NCBI GenBank assembly: GCA_030428945.1
Contig: JAUIEC010000013.1
Span: forward strand, 99,125 to 163,124
Length of the DNA: 64,000 nt
Source: Phycisphaerae bacterium
GTDB taxonomy: Bacteria; Planctomycetota; Phycisphaerae; UBA1845; Fen-1342
Direction of reading: 5' to 3'
Shown: positions 54,019 to 61,897 of the stretch, piece after piece
Layout of the letters: each line of letters begins with the position of its first letter
Numbering within the stretch: position 1 is the stretch's first letter
Notes under the pieces: generated by a model
What the model was told of the DNA's origin: nothing
The model's database searches: none
Seen by the model: only the letters and a program-made list of their open reading frames with translations
Program-made: the position numbers and the translations under genes

Positions 54019-54121
54019 GGCGCGAACCGCACGGTCACCCGCGCGCAGGTGACGATCACCCCCGCGCAGGTGACGGCCACCTGCGCAGAGAACCTTCACC
54101 CGCGCGTTGATGATGGCCACC
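54019..54121 (+). repeat. Degenerate 19-21-bp tandem repeats ending in CACC
   Basis: Five consecutive units (54019-54039, 54040-54060, 54061-54081, 54082-54100, 54101-54121), each beginning near CGCGC/TGCGC and ending CACC. Confidence 0.75.
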
Positions 54122-54350
54122 TGCGCGATGCGCAAGAGCTCAGGAGCGGTGACACAAGAGGTCGCCTCGGATCGTGGCTGGTCGAATGGGGAGCCGACGC
54201 CCGGTCGGCCCTGAAGATCTGCGCCCGGCGAGAGGGGGACCGTGCCCCCTCGGTCCAGCGCGGGGCGGCCCGTCCGACGCCCCCTGCCCTGCGATCGCCG
54301 AAGCTCGCGTCAGGGTCCCGCAACGCGACCTCCGCAATCCGCAACGAAAC

Positions 54351-55013
54351 TCATCCGGCCTCGTTCAGCCGCACGGTGGTCTGGGCGGTCAGGCTGTTGC
54401 GGGTCAGGTAGTCGAGGAAGGTCACCCGGACGGTGATCTCGCTGCCCTGCGGCGGTTGCTCGAACGGGCACTCGATCGCGAACATGTACGTCAGCAGCGT
54501 GCTGACCCACTTCTTGCGAACCTCGGCGGCCGGGTACCGGCAGTTGCCGATCCGTCGCGGGGCGCCGCCGCTGCTCAGGTCGAACAGTTCAATCGTCACG
54601 TCGCCGGCCACCTTGATCGGATCGCCGACCTCGTCAAGCAACTGGAAGTGCGCGGTCACGCCGTCGTCGCCGGGCCGGCCGTCGTAGTCCTCGCCGCCCG
54701 TCAGCCGCCCGAGCAGCAGCTTCTTCGGCGCGATCAGGGCCGCCCGGTCCGCATCCGTCAGAGCCCGCGCGGTCTCAAGCTGGCTCCGCAGGTCGGTCAG
54801 CATCGACTCCTGGGCCGCCAGCCGGTCGTTGCAGTCGGCCAGTTGCTCGCGCAGCCGGACGTTCTCGCGCTGCAGATCCGCTTCGGACCTGAAACAGCCG
54901 GTCAGCGCGAAAAGCGACACGCCCAGTGCCAGAACGAGGGCAGCTCGTCGGGCACCGCGTTGGGGCGGAAAAGTGAAAGAGTGAAGGAGTGAAAGTGGCT
55001 GTTCCGGCCGCAT
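54351..55013 (-). CDS. Coiled-coil lipoprotein of unknown function (220 aa)
   Basis: ATG 55013 (55028 is also possible) gives an N-terminus that runs through octamer-repeat DNA before the signal LVLALGVSLFALTGC; the Cys starts the mature protein. A coiled coil (SEADLQRENVRLREQLADCN...) leads to a beta-rich domain of about 130 residues with DVTIELFDLSSGGAPRRIGN and EITVRVTFLDYLTRNSL, of unknown family. No clear Shine-Dalgarno is seen. It is the last gene of the tig-clpP-clpP strand, 43 bp after clpP2. Confidence 0.75.
   Translation of the reverse strand: MRPEQPLSLLHSFTFPPQRGARRAALVLALGVSLFALTGCFRSEADLQRENVRLREQLADCNDRLAAQESMLTDLRSQLETARALTDADRAALIAPKKLLLGRLTGGEDYDGRPGDDGVTAHFQLLDEVGDPIKVAGDVTIELFDLSSGGAPRRIGNCRYPAAEVRKKWVSTLLTYMFAIECPFEQPPQGSEITVRVTFLDYLTRNSLTAQTTVRLNEAG
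54969..54997 (+). repeat. Octamer array, GTGAARGA type, inside the lipoprotein leader
   Basis: Plus strand AAGTGAAAGAGTGAAGGAGT, then GAAAGTGG: three 8-bp units of GTGAARGA. It is the inverted partner of 55016-55053 and encodes residues of the lipoprotein N-terminus. Confidence 0.85.
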
Positions 55014-55015
55014 TC

Positions 55016-55053
55016 TTCTCTCTTTCACTCTTTCACTCCTTCACGTTTTCACC
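55016..55053 (-). repeat. Octamer array, GTGAARGA type, after clpP2
   Basis: On the minus strand GTGAAAAC, GTGAAGGA, GTGAAAGA, GTGAAAGA and GAGAAGAA follow directly from the clpP2 stop, whose TGA is part of CGTGACCG, the first unit-like octamer. Confidence 0.85.
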
Positions 55054-55055
55054 GG

Positions 55056-55682
55056 TCACGCGGGACGCAGCGAGGGCGTGGCCCCCTCCGGCATCCGCTG
55101 GAGGACCTTGTCGGCCAGGCCGTAGGCGACCGATTCCTCGGCGTCCTTCCAGTTGTTGCGATCGCAGTCTTCGGTGATCTGCTCCATGGTCTTGCCGCAG
55201 TGGCTGGCGAGGACCTTGTAGAGCTGATCCTGCGTGCGGATCATCTCGTCGATTTCGATCTTGATGTCGGTGGCCGGCCCGCGGGCCCCGCCGAGCGGCT
55301 GGTGGATCATCACCCGCGAATGCGGCAGCACGTAGCGATGTCCCGGTTCGCCGGCCGCGAAGAGCACGGCGGCCATGCTGGCGGCGGCCCCGACGACGTA
55401 GGTGCTGACCGGGCACTGGATGTACTGCATCGTGTCGTAGATGCCCATCCCCGAGTAGACCGACCCGCCGGGCGAGTTGATGTACAGGTGGATCTCGCCG
55501 GTCGGGTCCTCGTTGGCGAGGAACAGCAACTGGGCGATGATCACGTTCGACAGGTCCGAGCTGACCTCATCGCCCAGGAAGACGATGCGGTCCTTCAGCA
55601 GTCGCGAGTAGATGTCGTAGGAGCGCTCGGCGCGGCCTTCGCGCTCGACGACCATCGGGATCAGGTAGTTGGACTTGTTCAT
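55056..55682 (-). CDS. clpP: ATP-dependent Clp protease proteolytic subunit (ClpP2)
   Basis: The 208-residue protein has the ClpP catalytic serine S102 (GAAASMAA) and histidine H127 (MIHQPLGG), and the N-terminal segment DIYSRLLKDRIVFLG. ClpP forms tetradecamers with ClpX/ClpA. It lies 13 bp after the other clpP gene. The pair suggests a mixed ClpP1P2 particle as in other bacteria with two adjacent copies. A longer upstream frame is unlikely because ATG 55682 aligns with known ClpP starts. Confidence 0.94.
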   Translation of the reverse strand: MNKSNYLIPMVVEREGRAERSYDIYSRLLKDRIVFLGDEVSSDLSNVIIAQLLFLANEDPTGEIHLYINSPGGSVYSGMGIYDTMQYIQCPVSTYVVGAAASMAAVLFAAGEPGHRYVLPHSRVMIHQPLGGARGPATDIKIEIDEMIRTQDQLYKVLASHCGKTMEQITEDCDRNNWKDAEESVAYGLADKVLQRMPEGATPSLRPA

Positions 55683-55695
55683 CCCGCGTTCTCCC

Positions 55696-56328
55696 CTACT
55701 TCTTCTTCTTCGAGCGGCTCTCTTCAATGATCTCGTCGACGATCCCGTATTCGAGGGCTTCCTGGGCGGACATGTAGCGGTCGCGCTCGGTGTCCTTGAG
55801 GACCTGCTCGACCGACTTGCCGGTCGAGGCGGCCAGGATCTCGCAGAGGGTCTTCTTGACCTTCAGGATTTCCTCGGCCTGGATCCGCATGTCGGAGGCC
55901 TGGCCGCCGACGTAGCCCCAGGGCTGGTGGATCATGATCTTCGAGTGCGGCAGGGCGAAGCGCTTGCCCTTGGTGCCGGCCGCCAGGATGACGGCGGCCC
56001 CGCTGCTGGCGCTGCCGAGGCAGTAGGTGGCGATGTCGCACTTGAGGAACTTCATCGTGTCGTAGATCGCGAGCGTGTCGTCGATGTCACCACCCGGACA
56101 GTTGATGTACAGGTTGATGTCCTTGTCCTTGCGGACGGACAGGTGCAGCATGCTCTTGATCACGTGCGAACAGACGGTGTTGCCGTTGACCGTCACACGC
56201 GGGTCGAGCGGCAGGTCCAGGAAGATGATGCCGTTGTCCAGCAGCATCTCGTTGAGCCCCATCATCCGCCAGGACTGGTAGGGTCCGTTCTGGGCGCGGG
56301 GGCGTTCGATTTCGGGCCAGTAAGCCAT
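55696..56328 (-). CDS. clpP: ATP-dependent Clp protease proteolytic subunit (ClpP1)
   Basis: AAGGAG lies 5 bp before ATG 56328. The protein (210 aa) has S109 (GSASSGAAVIL) and H134 (MIHQPWG). Compared with ClpP2 the serine motif is changed: the usual AASMG is SASSG, and the region after the serine differs, so the two subunits probably have different substrate pockets. It follows tig by 73 bp on the same strand. Confidence 0.93.
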   Translation of the reverse strand: MAYWPEIERPRAQNGPYQSWRMMGLNEMLLDNGIIFLDLPLDPRVTVNGNTVCSHVIKSMLHLSVRKDKDINLYINCPGGDIDDTLAIYDTMKFLKCDIATYCLGSASSGAAVILAAGTKGKRFALPHSKIMIHQPWGYVGGQASDMRIQAEEILKVKKTLCEILAASTGKSVEQVLKDTERDRYMSAQEALEYGIVDEIIEESRSKKKK

Positions 56329-56401
56329 GGTCGCTCCTTCGTCTGGCGATGGGCCCGGCGCCCGCACGGGCGGGCCGGGGCAGCCTTCATCCTTCTTTCG
56401 G

Positions 56402-57838
56402 CTATTTCTTGGCCGGCTCCTCGATGATCTTCGCATCGGCCAGCAGGACCTGGCAGCATTTGTCCTGGCGGACCGACTCGGCCAACTGCGGCAGGAGGCC
56501 CCGCTGGGCCAGATCGTCCCGCACGCGGTCGAAACGCCGGTTGTACATCCGGGCCATCATCGCGATCTGCGTGTTCAGTTCTTCATCGGTCACCCCGACG
56601 CCGATCTGGGTGGCCACCTTTTCCATCAGGAATTCGAGCTTCAGATCGCGGATCACCTGATCGCGGGCGGTGGTCCGCAGTTCGTCGATCTTGGCCTCGA
56701 TCTCGTCGTCCGGGACGCCCTGCTGCTGCAGTTCGATCACCCGACGCATCACCGCCCGGTCGGTCTGGCGGGCCGAGAGCCCCTCCGGAACGTCGAGCTT
56801 GGTGCTGTTCAGCAGGTATTCGAGCACCTGCTCTTTTTGCGCCCTGCGCTGCAGCCGGTCACCCTCGGCCTCCATTTCGCCGAGGACCGCCTCGCGCAGG
56901 TCCTTCTCGTTCTCGCAGCCCATCTGCTCGACGTAGGCTTCCATCGGGGCCGGCTCGAGCCGCTTGATCTCGTGCACGGTGAAGTCGAAGGTGGCCTGCT
57001 TGCCGCGGAGGTCCGGGCGGACGTAGTCGCTCGGCACTTCGCAGGTGGTCGACTTGGTGTCGCCGGCCTTGACGCCGAGCAGGACCTTGTCCAGGTCCAT
57101 CAGGGCGATCCCGTCGAGCCGGGTCGGACGCACGCCAAGCTGCACGTTGTCCTCTTCGTTGATCACGTTGCCGTCGACGGTCAGCTTGACGTCGGCGACG
57201 ACCATGTCCTCGGCCTCGGCCTTGCCCTTCTCGACCGGCTCGAACCGCCCGGCGATCTTCCGCTGGCGGGTGATGTGCTCGTCGACCATCTCGTCGGTGA
57301 TCTCGATCTGCGGGGCCCGCACCTCGATGCCCTTCAGTTCCGGCAGTTCGAAGCTCGGCTTGACCTCGACCTCGCAGGTGTAGCTCAGGTCGCCCTCCTC
57401 GGGCAGTTCGATCGTCCGCAGGGCTTCGCCCAGTTCGACCAGGCGGGTGCCGTCGGCCGACTCGATCTTGAAGAGCGGGTCGCCGAGGGCCTCGAGGTCG
57501 GCCTTGTCGATCGCGGCCAGGAACGACTGCCCGACCATGGTGGTCTTCAGGGTCTTGCGGACATCGCCCTGGAAGCGCCGGCGGATCAACTGCATCGGGG
57601 CGTGCCCCTTGCGGAAGCCCGGCAGGACCGCGTCGGTCCGAATCTCCTCGTAGTCGTGCGAGATCCGGTCACTGATGACGCTGCCCGGCACGGTGATGCG
57701 GATCTGCTTGCGCAGCGTGCCGACGTCCTCGATCTCGGTCTGCACCTTCTTCTTCAGAACTTCCAGCAGCTCTTCCGCCTGCTCATCGGCCCGGTCCAGA
57801 ACTTCCGGATCGTGCGCCGGGTCCATCTGCCCACTCAT
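56402..57838 (-). CDS. tig: Trigger factor
   Basis: The ribosome-binding motif PGFRKGHAP (near residue 75) is the trigger-factor signature GFRxGxxP. A long N-terminal extension of about 40 residues precedes it. The PPIase-like domain (about 200-270) and the C-terminal helical arms follow. It assists nascent chains at the ribosome exit. GAGG precedes the ATG. The tig-clpP-clpP order is like the tig-clpP-clpX cluster of many bacteria, without clpX here. Confidence 0.95.
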   Translation of the reverse strand: MSGQMDPAHDPEVLDRADEQAEELLEVLKKKVQTEIEDVGTLRKQIRITVPGSVISDRISHDYEEIRTDAVLPGFRKGHAPMQLIRRRFQGDVRKTLKTTMVGQSFLAAIDKADLEALGDPLFKIESADGTRLVELGEALRTIELPEEGDLSYTCEVEVKPSFELPELKGIEVRAPQIEITDEMVDEHITRQRKIAGRFEPVEKGKAEAEDMVVADVKLTVDGNVINEEDNVQLGVRPTRLDGIALMDLDKVLLGVKAGDTKSTTCEVPSDYVRPDLRGKQATFDFTVHEIKRLEPAPMEAYVEQMGCENEKDLREAVLGEMEAEGDRLQRRAQKEQVLEYLLNSTKLDVPEGLSARQTDRAVMRRVIELQQQGVPDDEIEAKIDELRTTARDQVIRDLKLEFLMEKVATQIGVGVTDEELNTQIAMMARMYNRRFDRVRDDLAQRGLLPQLAESVRQDKCCQVLLADAKIIEEPAKK

Positions 57839-57923
57839 TCGACACCTCTCTTGACCACGCAGACGACCACTGACGCCGCGCCCCGCTGCGTATTCCGGGG
57901 ACCGCCGCTGGTTTGATGCACAC

Positions 57924-58127
57924 TCAGGCTGTCAGTGACGACACGTCACCACCGAACAGAACGGAGGCGAACAGGCTCACCAGCAGCGTCAGAAACTGGA
58001 ACAGGATGTTGTTGAAGTTGATCCCCTCGACCGCCGTCAGCAGGCCGAGCACGAGGCCGCCGGTCAGCAGCGGCCGTTGCATCAGCAGCGCCCGGTGCCA
58101 GCGGAGCGAACAGAGCATCCGTCTCAT
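57924..58127 (-). CDS. Small membrane protein (67 aa)
   Basis: ATG 58127 follows AAGGGG by 7 bp (within the end of the upstream gene) and gives a protein with a basic N-terminus, one hydrophobic segment (GLVLGLLTAVEG) and a second (ILFQFLTLLVSLFASVLFGG). It is likely a real small membrane protein in the operon, though unassigned. It lies 4 bp after the barrel-sandwich gene. Confidence 0.5.
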   Translation of the reverse strand: MRRMLCSLRWHRALLMQRPLLTGGLVLGLLTAVEGINFNNILFQFLTLLVSLFASVLFGGDVSSLTA

Positions 58128-58131
58128 CGCC

Positions 58132-59259
58132 TTACCCCTTGATCAGTTCCACGTTGGCCCGCGGCAGCGTCGCCCGGGTCCCGCCCTCGAATTCCACCAC
58201 CAGCACGCGGGCCTCGGCCTCGCTGGCCAGCCGCTCCAACTGCACCGGCAGATCGACGCACTTGCCGATCTGTCCGAAGTACGGATCGCGGATCGCCCGC
58301 AGCGGCGTGCCCACCTGGAGAATGTTATCCGCTTCGTCCTCTTCCCGGGCCTCGAACGGCTCGTCCGGGCCGACCGGGATGATCACCTCCGGACGCACCA
58401 CGCCCGCCCGGATCTGCGTCGCGCCGTTGATACTCGCCAGGGCCCCGGCCCGCTTGCGGAACAGCTCGAACGTCGCCCGCGCCATCGCGATCGGACCGAA
58501 GCCCTCGGTGACCATCACCGTCACACCCAGCTTCTCCTCGCCCGTGATCGCGACCCCCAGCTCGTAACCGAGGAAATCACGCAGGTCCGCGTCGTTCAGC
58601 CCGCCGGCCACCACGCCCGCGACGCCGACCTCGGCGGCCCGCTTGACCGCCTCGGCCGTCACCACGCCGCCGCCGACGACCACCTTGCCCTTGTGCTCGG
58701 GCCGGATCATGCCGGCTTCGAGGGTCTGGTCCGGACGCTCGACGATCACCTCCAGCGGACCGGTCGCCTCGCCGCCGATCCCGAAGATCCCCTGCACGAA
58801 ACTGCCGCGAACCTCGACCGTGGCGGCCTCCTCGGCCTGCACGTCGACGATCGTCCCCTGCACGTACGCCGTCTTCTGCAGGGGCGTCGGCGGACCGCGG
58901 AAGATCACCTTGCCGGTGACGCCCGAAATCGAGTCCAGGGTGCCGTCAATCGGAGCCGGCAGCGACGATTTGAACCAGCCGAACAGGCCGCGGGTCTGGA
59001 TGAACGCCTCGCCCTTGCGGACTTCGTCGCCGACCTGCTTGAGCAGCAGTTCCGGCAGTTCGTCCGGGGCGATGCCGAGCTTGCCGGCCACGTTGACCTG
59101 GCTGATCTGGCCCGGCAGCTTTGTCTGGGCGACCACGTCACCGGCCGCGACCTGCTGCCCGACCTCGACCAGCACCTCGCCCTTCAGCGGGAGCCGGCGG
59201 ACCTTGCGGACAATGGTCTGCTCGGCAACGGTCAGACCAGGCGTATAGGCAGCACCCAT
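58132..59259 (-). CDS. Barrel-sandwich-hybrid (biotinyl/lipoyl-like) protein, RnfC/NqrA-like N-terminus
   Basis: ATG 59259 with AGAGGA 4 bp upstream starts a 375-residue soluble protein. Its N-terminal 150 residues contain three barrel-sandwich-like stretches (KGEVLVEVGQQVAAGDVVAQ, GWFKSSLPAPIDGTLDSISG, VQGTIVDVQAEEAATVEVRG), like those of NqrA/RnfC. The rest includes GKVVVGGGVVTAEAVKRAAE and an end with a KOW-like strand. No cofactor site is visible, so it is unlikely to be a true NqrA. The function is unknown; the promoter at 59335-59362 serves it. Confidence 0.72.
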   Translation of the reverse strand: MGAAYTPGLTVAEQTIVRKVRRLPLKGEVLVEVGQQVAAGDVVAQTKLPGQISQVNVAGKLGIAPDELPELLLKQVGDEVRKGEAFIQTRGLFGWFKSSLPAPIDGTLDSISGVTGKVIFRGPPTPLQKTAYVQGTIVDVQAEEAATVEVRGSFVQGIFGIGGEATGPLEVIVERPDQTLEAGMIRPEHKGKVVVGGGVVTAEAVKRAAEVGVAGVVAGGLNDADLRDFLGYELGVAITGEEKLGVTVMVTEGFGPIAMARATFELFRKRAGALASINGATQIRAGVVRPEVIIPVGPDEPFEAREEDEADNILQVGTPLRAIRDPYFGQIGKCVDLPVQLERLASEAEARVLVVEFEGGTRATLPRANVELIKG

Positions 59260-59692
59260 GCGTTCCTCTCCAGTCGAAAAACGGGGACAGATCGGGCCCG
59301 CCCGCCGGACCGGCCCGGTGTATCCAGAACCGCTACGGTACGCCCGCGCCGCCACATGTCAAGCTGGGCAGGCGCAGAAGCTACGCCGCCTGATCCCGCC
59401 CTCGAAAAACACGCGCCGCCGGCCGGCCGGCTGGGCCCGAAAATAACCCGCCGCCGACCGCCGGGGGCCCTCCCGGAACTCGGCCGCGCGACCGCCGGTG
59501 GCCAGCGCGCCGCGGGTCCGGCCTGCGCGGGGTCAAGCCGCCCGGCCCGGCCCCCCGATACGGCAGGTGATCGATCCCGATGGATTCATCCGGCGTTGGA
59601 GCGGCCGGTTCAGATCGTGCGGGGCGCGTCGACGGCCGTCGACCAGAAGCGCGGAGCGCATCTCCCCGGACATGACGAAGCGGAGACGCCCG
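59260..59692. other. 433-bp intergenic region between divergent genes
   Basis: Very GC-rich. One convincing promoter on the minus strand (59335-59362); nothing else recognisable apart from a GGAG site before 59693. Confidence 0.7.
59335..59362 (-). promoter_or_regulatory. Sigma-70 type promoter for the barrel-sandwich gene
   Basis: On the minus strand TTGACA (59362-59357), a perfect -35, is followed after 16 bp by TACCGT (59340-59335). The leader would be about 68 bases. Confidence 0.55.
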
Positions 59693-60433
59693 ATGCCCGA
59701 ACCCCTCCTGACCCGCTTTCTGCAACCGCTGCTCGCCGGCCGGCGACGCGAGTGCCTGGACCTGCTGAAAGCCGCCGCCAACCCCGACAGCGCCGAACAC
59801 CTGCTCTGCGAGGTGGTCTGGCCGGCGATGGGTCAGTTGCAGCGACTGTACAACGACGACCACATCAACGCCGCCACCTACAACATGGCCACGCTGATCT
59901 GCCACACGGCCACGGGCCAGTTGCAGACGGTGCTGCCGCACGAGAGCGCCAACCGCAAGCGGGTCCTGATCTGCGCCGCGCAGCGCCGCAGCGAGGAACT
60001 CGGGGCCGAACTGATCACGTCGCTGTTCGAGAGCAATGGCTGGGACGCCTGGCTGATCGGCGGCGGGCTGCCCTACGACGAGGTCTGCCAGTTGATCGGG
60101 CAGCTTGATCCGCACCTGCTGGTGATCTTCGGCACCGAACCGGCCGAGATTCCGCCGATCCGCGCCCTGATCAGCCGGATCCGCGAGATCGGGCTGTGTC
60201 CGACGATGAACGTGCTGGTCAGCGGCGGCGTCTTCAACCGGGCCGACGGTCTGTGGGAAGAAGTCGGCGCCGACGTCCAGGCCAGCGAAGCCCGCCAGTT
60301 GATCGAGCAGGCCAACGCCCTCGAACCACGGGTTCCGTCGGCACCCAAGCTCGGCATCGTCAAGCGTCGCCGCCGCCGCCGCAAGGCCCCGGCCGAAACC
60401 GCCGCGTCCGCCCCGACCCCGCAACCGGTCTAG
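59693..60433 (+). CDS. B12-binding-like domain protein lacking the histidine loop (246 aa)
   Basis: ATG 59693 has GGAG 7 bp upstream (ATG 59672 is the alternative). A helical cap (MPEPLLTRFLQPLLAGRRRE..., about 1-90) precedes a B12-binding fold: RKRVLICAAQRRSEELGAEL, GWDAWLIGGGLPYDEVCQLI, HLLVIFGTEPAE and NVLVSGGVFNRAD. The usual DxHxxG loop is replaced by QRRSEELGA, with no histidine. It could still bind a tetrapyrrole in another mode. The Arg/Lys-rich tail precedes a stop embedded in an octamer array. Confidence 0.82.
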   Translation: MPEPLLTRFLQPLLAGRRRECLDLLKAAANPDSAEHLLCEVVWPAMGQLQRLYNDDHINAATYNMATLICHTATGQLQTVLPHESANRKRVLICAAQRRSEELGAELITSLFESNGWDAWLIGGGLPYDEVCQLIGQLDPHLLVIFGTEPAEIPPIRALISRIREIGLCPTMNVLVSGGVFNRADGLWEEVGADVQASEARQLIEQANALEPRVPSAPKLGIVKRRRRRRKAPAETAASAPTPQPV

Positions 60434-60511
60434 TCAGCAAGTAACCAAGTAAGCAAGTGAGCAAGTGAGCACGTAAGCAAGTACGCACGTGAGCACGTGG
60501 GCACTTGAGCG
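60432..60511 (+). repeat. Octamer array, AGTGAGCA type (10 units)
   Basis: AGTCAGCA, AGTAACCA, AGTAAGCA, AGTGAGCA, AGTGAGCA, CGTAAGCA, AGTACGCA, CGTGAGCA, CGTGGGCA, CTTGAGCG. The TAG stop of the B12-like gene overlaps its first bases. Confidence 0.92.
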
Positions 60512-60824
60512 GGGTTTTGGGGCCTGGCGGGCGATTGGTTTCGCCGGCCGGCTTCCTTTTCGGGGGGCTGGTCCTGTAACCCGTGCCGCGGTAGCCCGGG
60601 ACCGCGACCGGGCGGGCCCGCCGCGCGGATTCTGCCGACGGTATTGAAGAATGGATACATGTTCGTCGCGGCTGCCTGGTCGCGGCGTGCCCGGAGCGTG
60701 GCCGACCGGGCGGGCTGGATGCCTCGCGCGCGGATCATCTATGATTCGGGCGGCCGCCTGCCGGAGCAACCGCCGGCCCGTCGGAGAGCCCGGCGGATCC
60801 GCAGCGGCCGCGAAAGGGACTGCG
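60512..60824. other. 313-bp intergenic region before the UXS gene
   Basis: No gene is credible. A TATGAT box at 60740-60745 could be a -10 element, but no good -35 lies 16-18 bp upstream. Confidence 0.6.
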
Positions 60825-61808
60825 ATGGCACCGAAGACAATCCTGGTCACCGGCGGGGCGGGCTTCATCGGCTCGCACCTCGCGCAGCGGCTGTTCGATG
60901 CGGGCCACCGGGTGATCGTGCTGGACAACTTCTACACCGGACGGCTGGAGAACTTCGGCAGTCGCTACCGCGAGATGCTGCTCAGCGGCCGCTTCGAGGT
61001 CATCCGTCACGATGTGGTCGAACCGATCACGCTCGAAGTCGAGCAGGTCTATCACCTGGCCTGCCCGGCCAGCCCGGTGCACTACCAGCACAACCCGGTC
61101 AAGACGCTCAAGACCAACGTGCTGGGCACCTACCACATGCTCGGCCTGGCCAAGCGGGTCGGCGCCCGGATCCTGCTGGCCAGCACGTCCGAGGTCTACG
61201 GCGATCCGCAGGTGCACCCGCAGCCGGAGAGCTACTGGGGCAACGTCAATCCGAACGGCGTCCGCAGTTGCTACGACGAAGGCAAGCGTGTCGCCGAGAC
61301 GCTGGCCTGCGACTATCACCGCGAGCACGGGGTCGAGATCCGCATCGCCCGGATCTTCAACACCTACGGCCCGCGGATGTCGGTCAACGACGGGCGGGTG
61401 GTCAGCAACTTCATCTGCCAGGCCCTTCGCGGGCAGCCGATCACGCTGTTCGGCGACGGCACGCAGACGCGCAGCTTCTGCTACGTCTCGGACCTCGTCG
61501 ACGGACTGATCGCGCTGATGGCCAGCGATGTGTGCGAACCGGTCAACCTCGGCAACGATCGCGAACTGACGATGATCGACCTGGCCCGCACGCTCGAGAG
61601 ACTGCTCGGCGACAAGCTGACGCTGGAACATCATCCCCTGCCGCAGGACGACCCGGTCCGCCGGCAGCCTGACCTGCAGCGGGCCCGCACGCTGCTGGGT
61701 TACGAACCCCGGGTCAGCCTCGAAGACGGACTGGCCGAGACGATCGAGTATTTCCGGGACGAACTGGCCGAAGGGCCCGGCGCTATGACAACAGCCGGGC
61801 GCACATAG
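60825..61808 (+). CDS. UDP-glucuronate decarboxylase-like SDR (UXS type)
   Basis: Residues 6-18 ([18 protein letters not shown]) bind NAD; the substrate and catalytic elements are intact: STSEVYGDP and [20 protein letters not shown] (YxxxK), then [10 protein letters not shown] and [18 protein letters not shown]. Enzymes of this type decarboxylate UDP-glucuronate to UDP-xylose. The short C-terminal tail differs from family members. It stands before a related SDR gene, so both probably feed cell-surface glycans. Confidence 0.9.
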   Translation: MAPKTILVTGGAGFIGSHLAQRLFDAGHRVIVLDNFYTGRLENFGSRYREMLLSGRFEVIRHDVVEPITLEVEQVYHLACPASPVHYQHNPVKTLKTNVLGTYHMLGLAKRVGARILLASTSEVYGDPQVHPQPESYWGNVNPNGVRSCYDEGKRVAETLACDYHREHGVEIRIARIFNTYGPRMSVNDGRVVSNFICQALRGQPITLFGDGTQTRSFCYVSDLVDGLIALMASDVCEPVNLGNDRELTMIDLARTLERLLGDKLTLEHHPLPQDDPVRRQPDLQRARTLLGYEPRVSLEDGLAETIEYFRDELAEGPGAMTTAGRT

Positions 61809-61819
61809 CAAACGGCAAC

Positions 61820-61880
61820 CTGCCGACCTGCTGACCTGTGTATCGAGTTGTGCGCTGACTTGCCTGCTTACCTGCTGACT
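61820..61880 (-). repeat. Degenerate octamer tract, GTGAGCAA type on minus strand
   Basis: The plus strand reads CTGCCGAC, CTGCTGAC, CTGTGTAT and later TGACTTGC, CTGCTTAC, CTGCTGAC; the minus strand resembles GTAAGCAG/GTCAGCAG units. It runs opposite to the flanking genes. Confidence 0.5.
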
Positions 61881-61897
61881 GCGTTTGGGGGGTCTGA

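Larger units (their letters stand above)
53380..54350. other. 971-bp gene-free region with tandem repeats and an inverted-repeat element
   Basis: No frame here has a plausible start, ribosome-binding site or protein character. The stretch contains 30-bp tandem repeats (53821-53880), the second 64-bp inverted-repeat element (53921-53984) and 19-21-bp degenerate tandem units (54019-54121). Neighbouring genes are convergent, so it would carry both 3' ends. Confidence 0.8.

Noticed and set aside
53443..54411. 322-residue plus-strand frame in the gene-free region
   Set aside because: It crosses both tandem-repeat tracts and the inverted repeat, has no ribosome-binding site and no protein-like character.
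58132..59259. True NqrA subunit
   Set aside because: Only the barrel-sandwich-like part is similar; length and remainder do not fit, and no other nqr genes are present.
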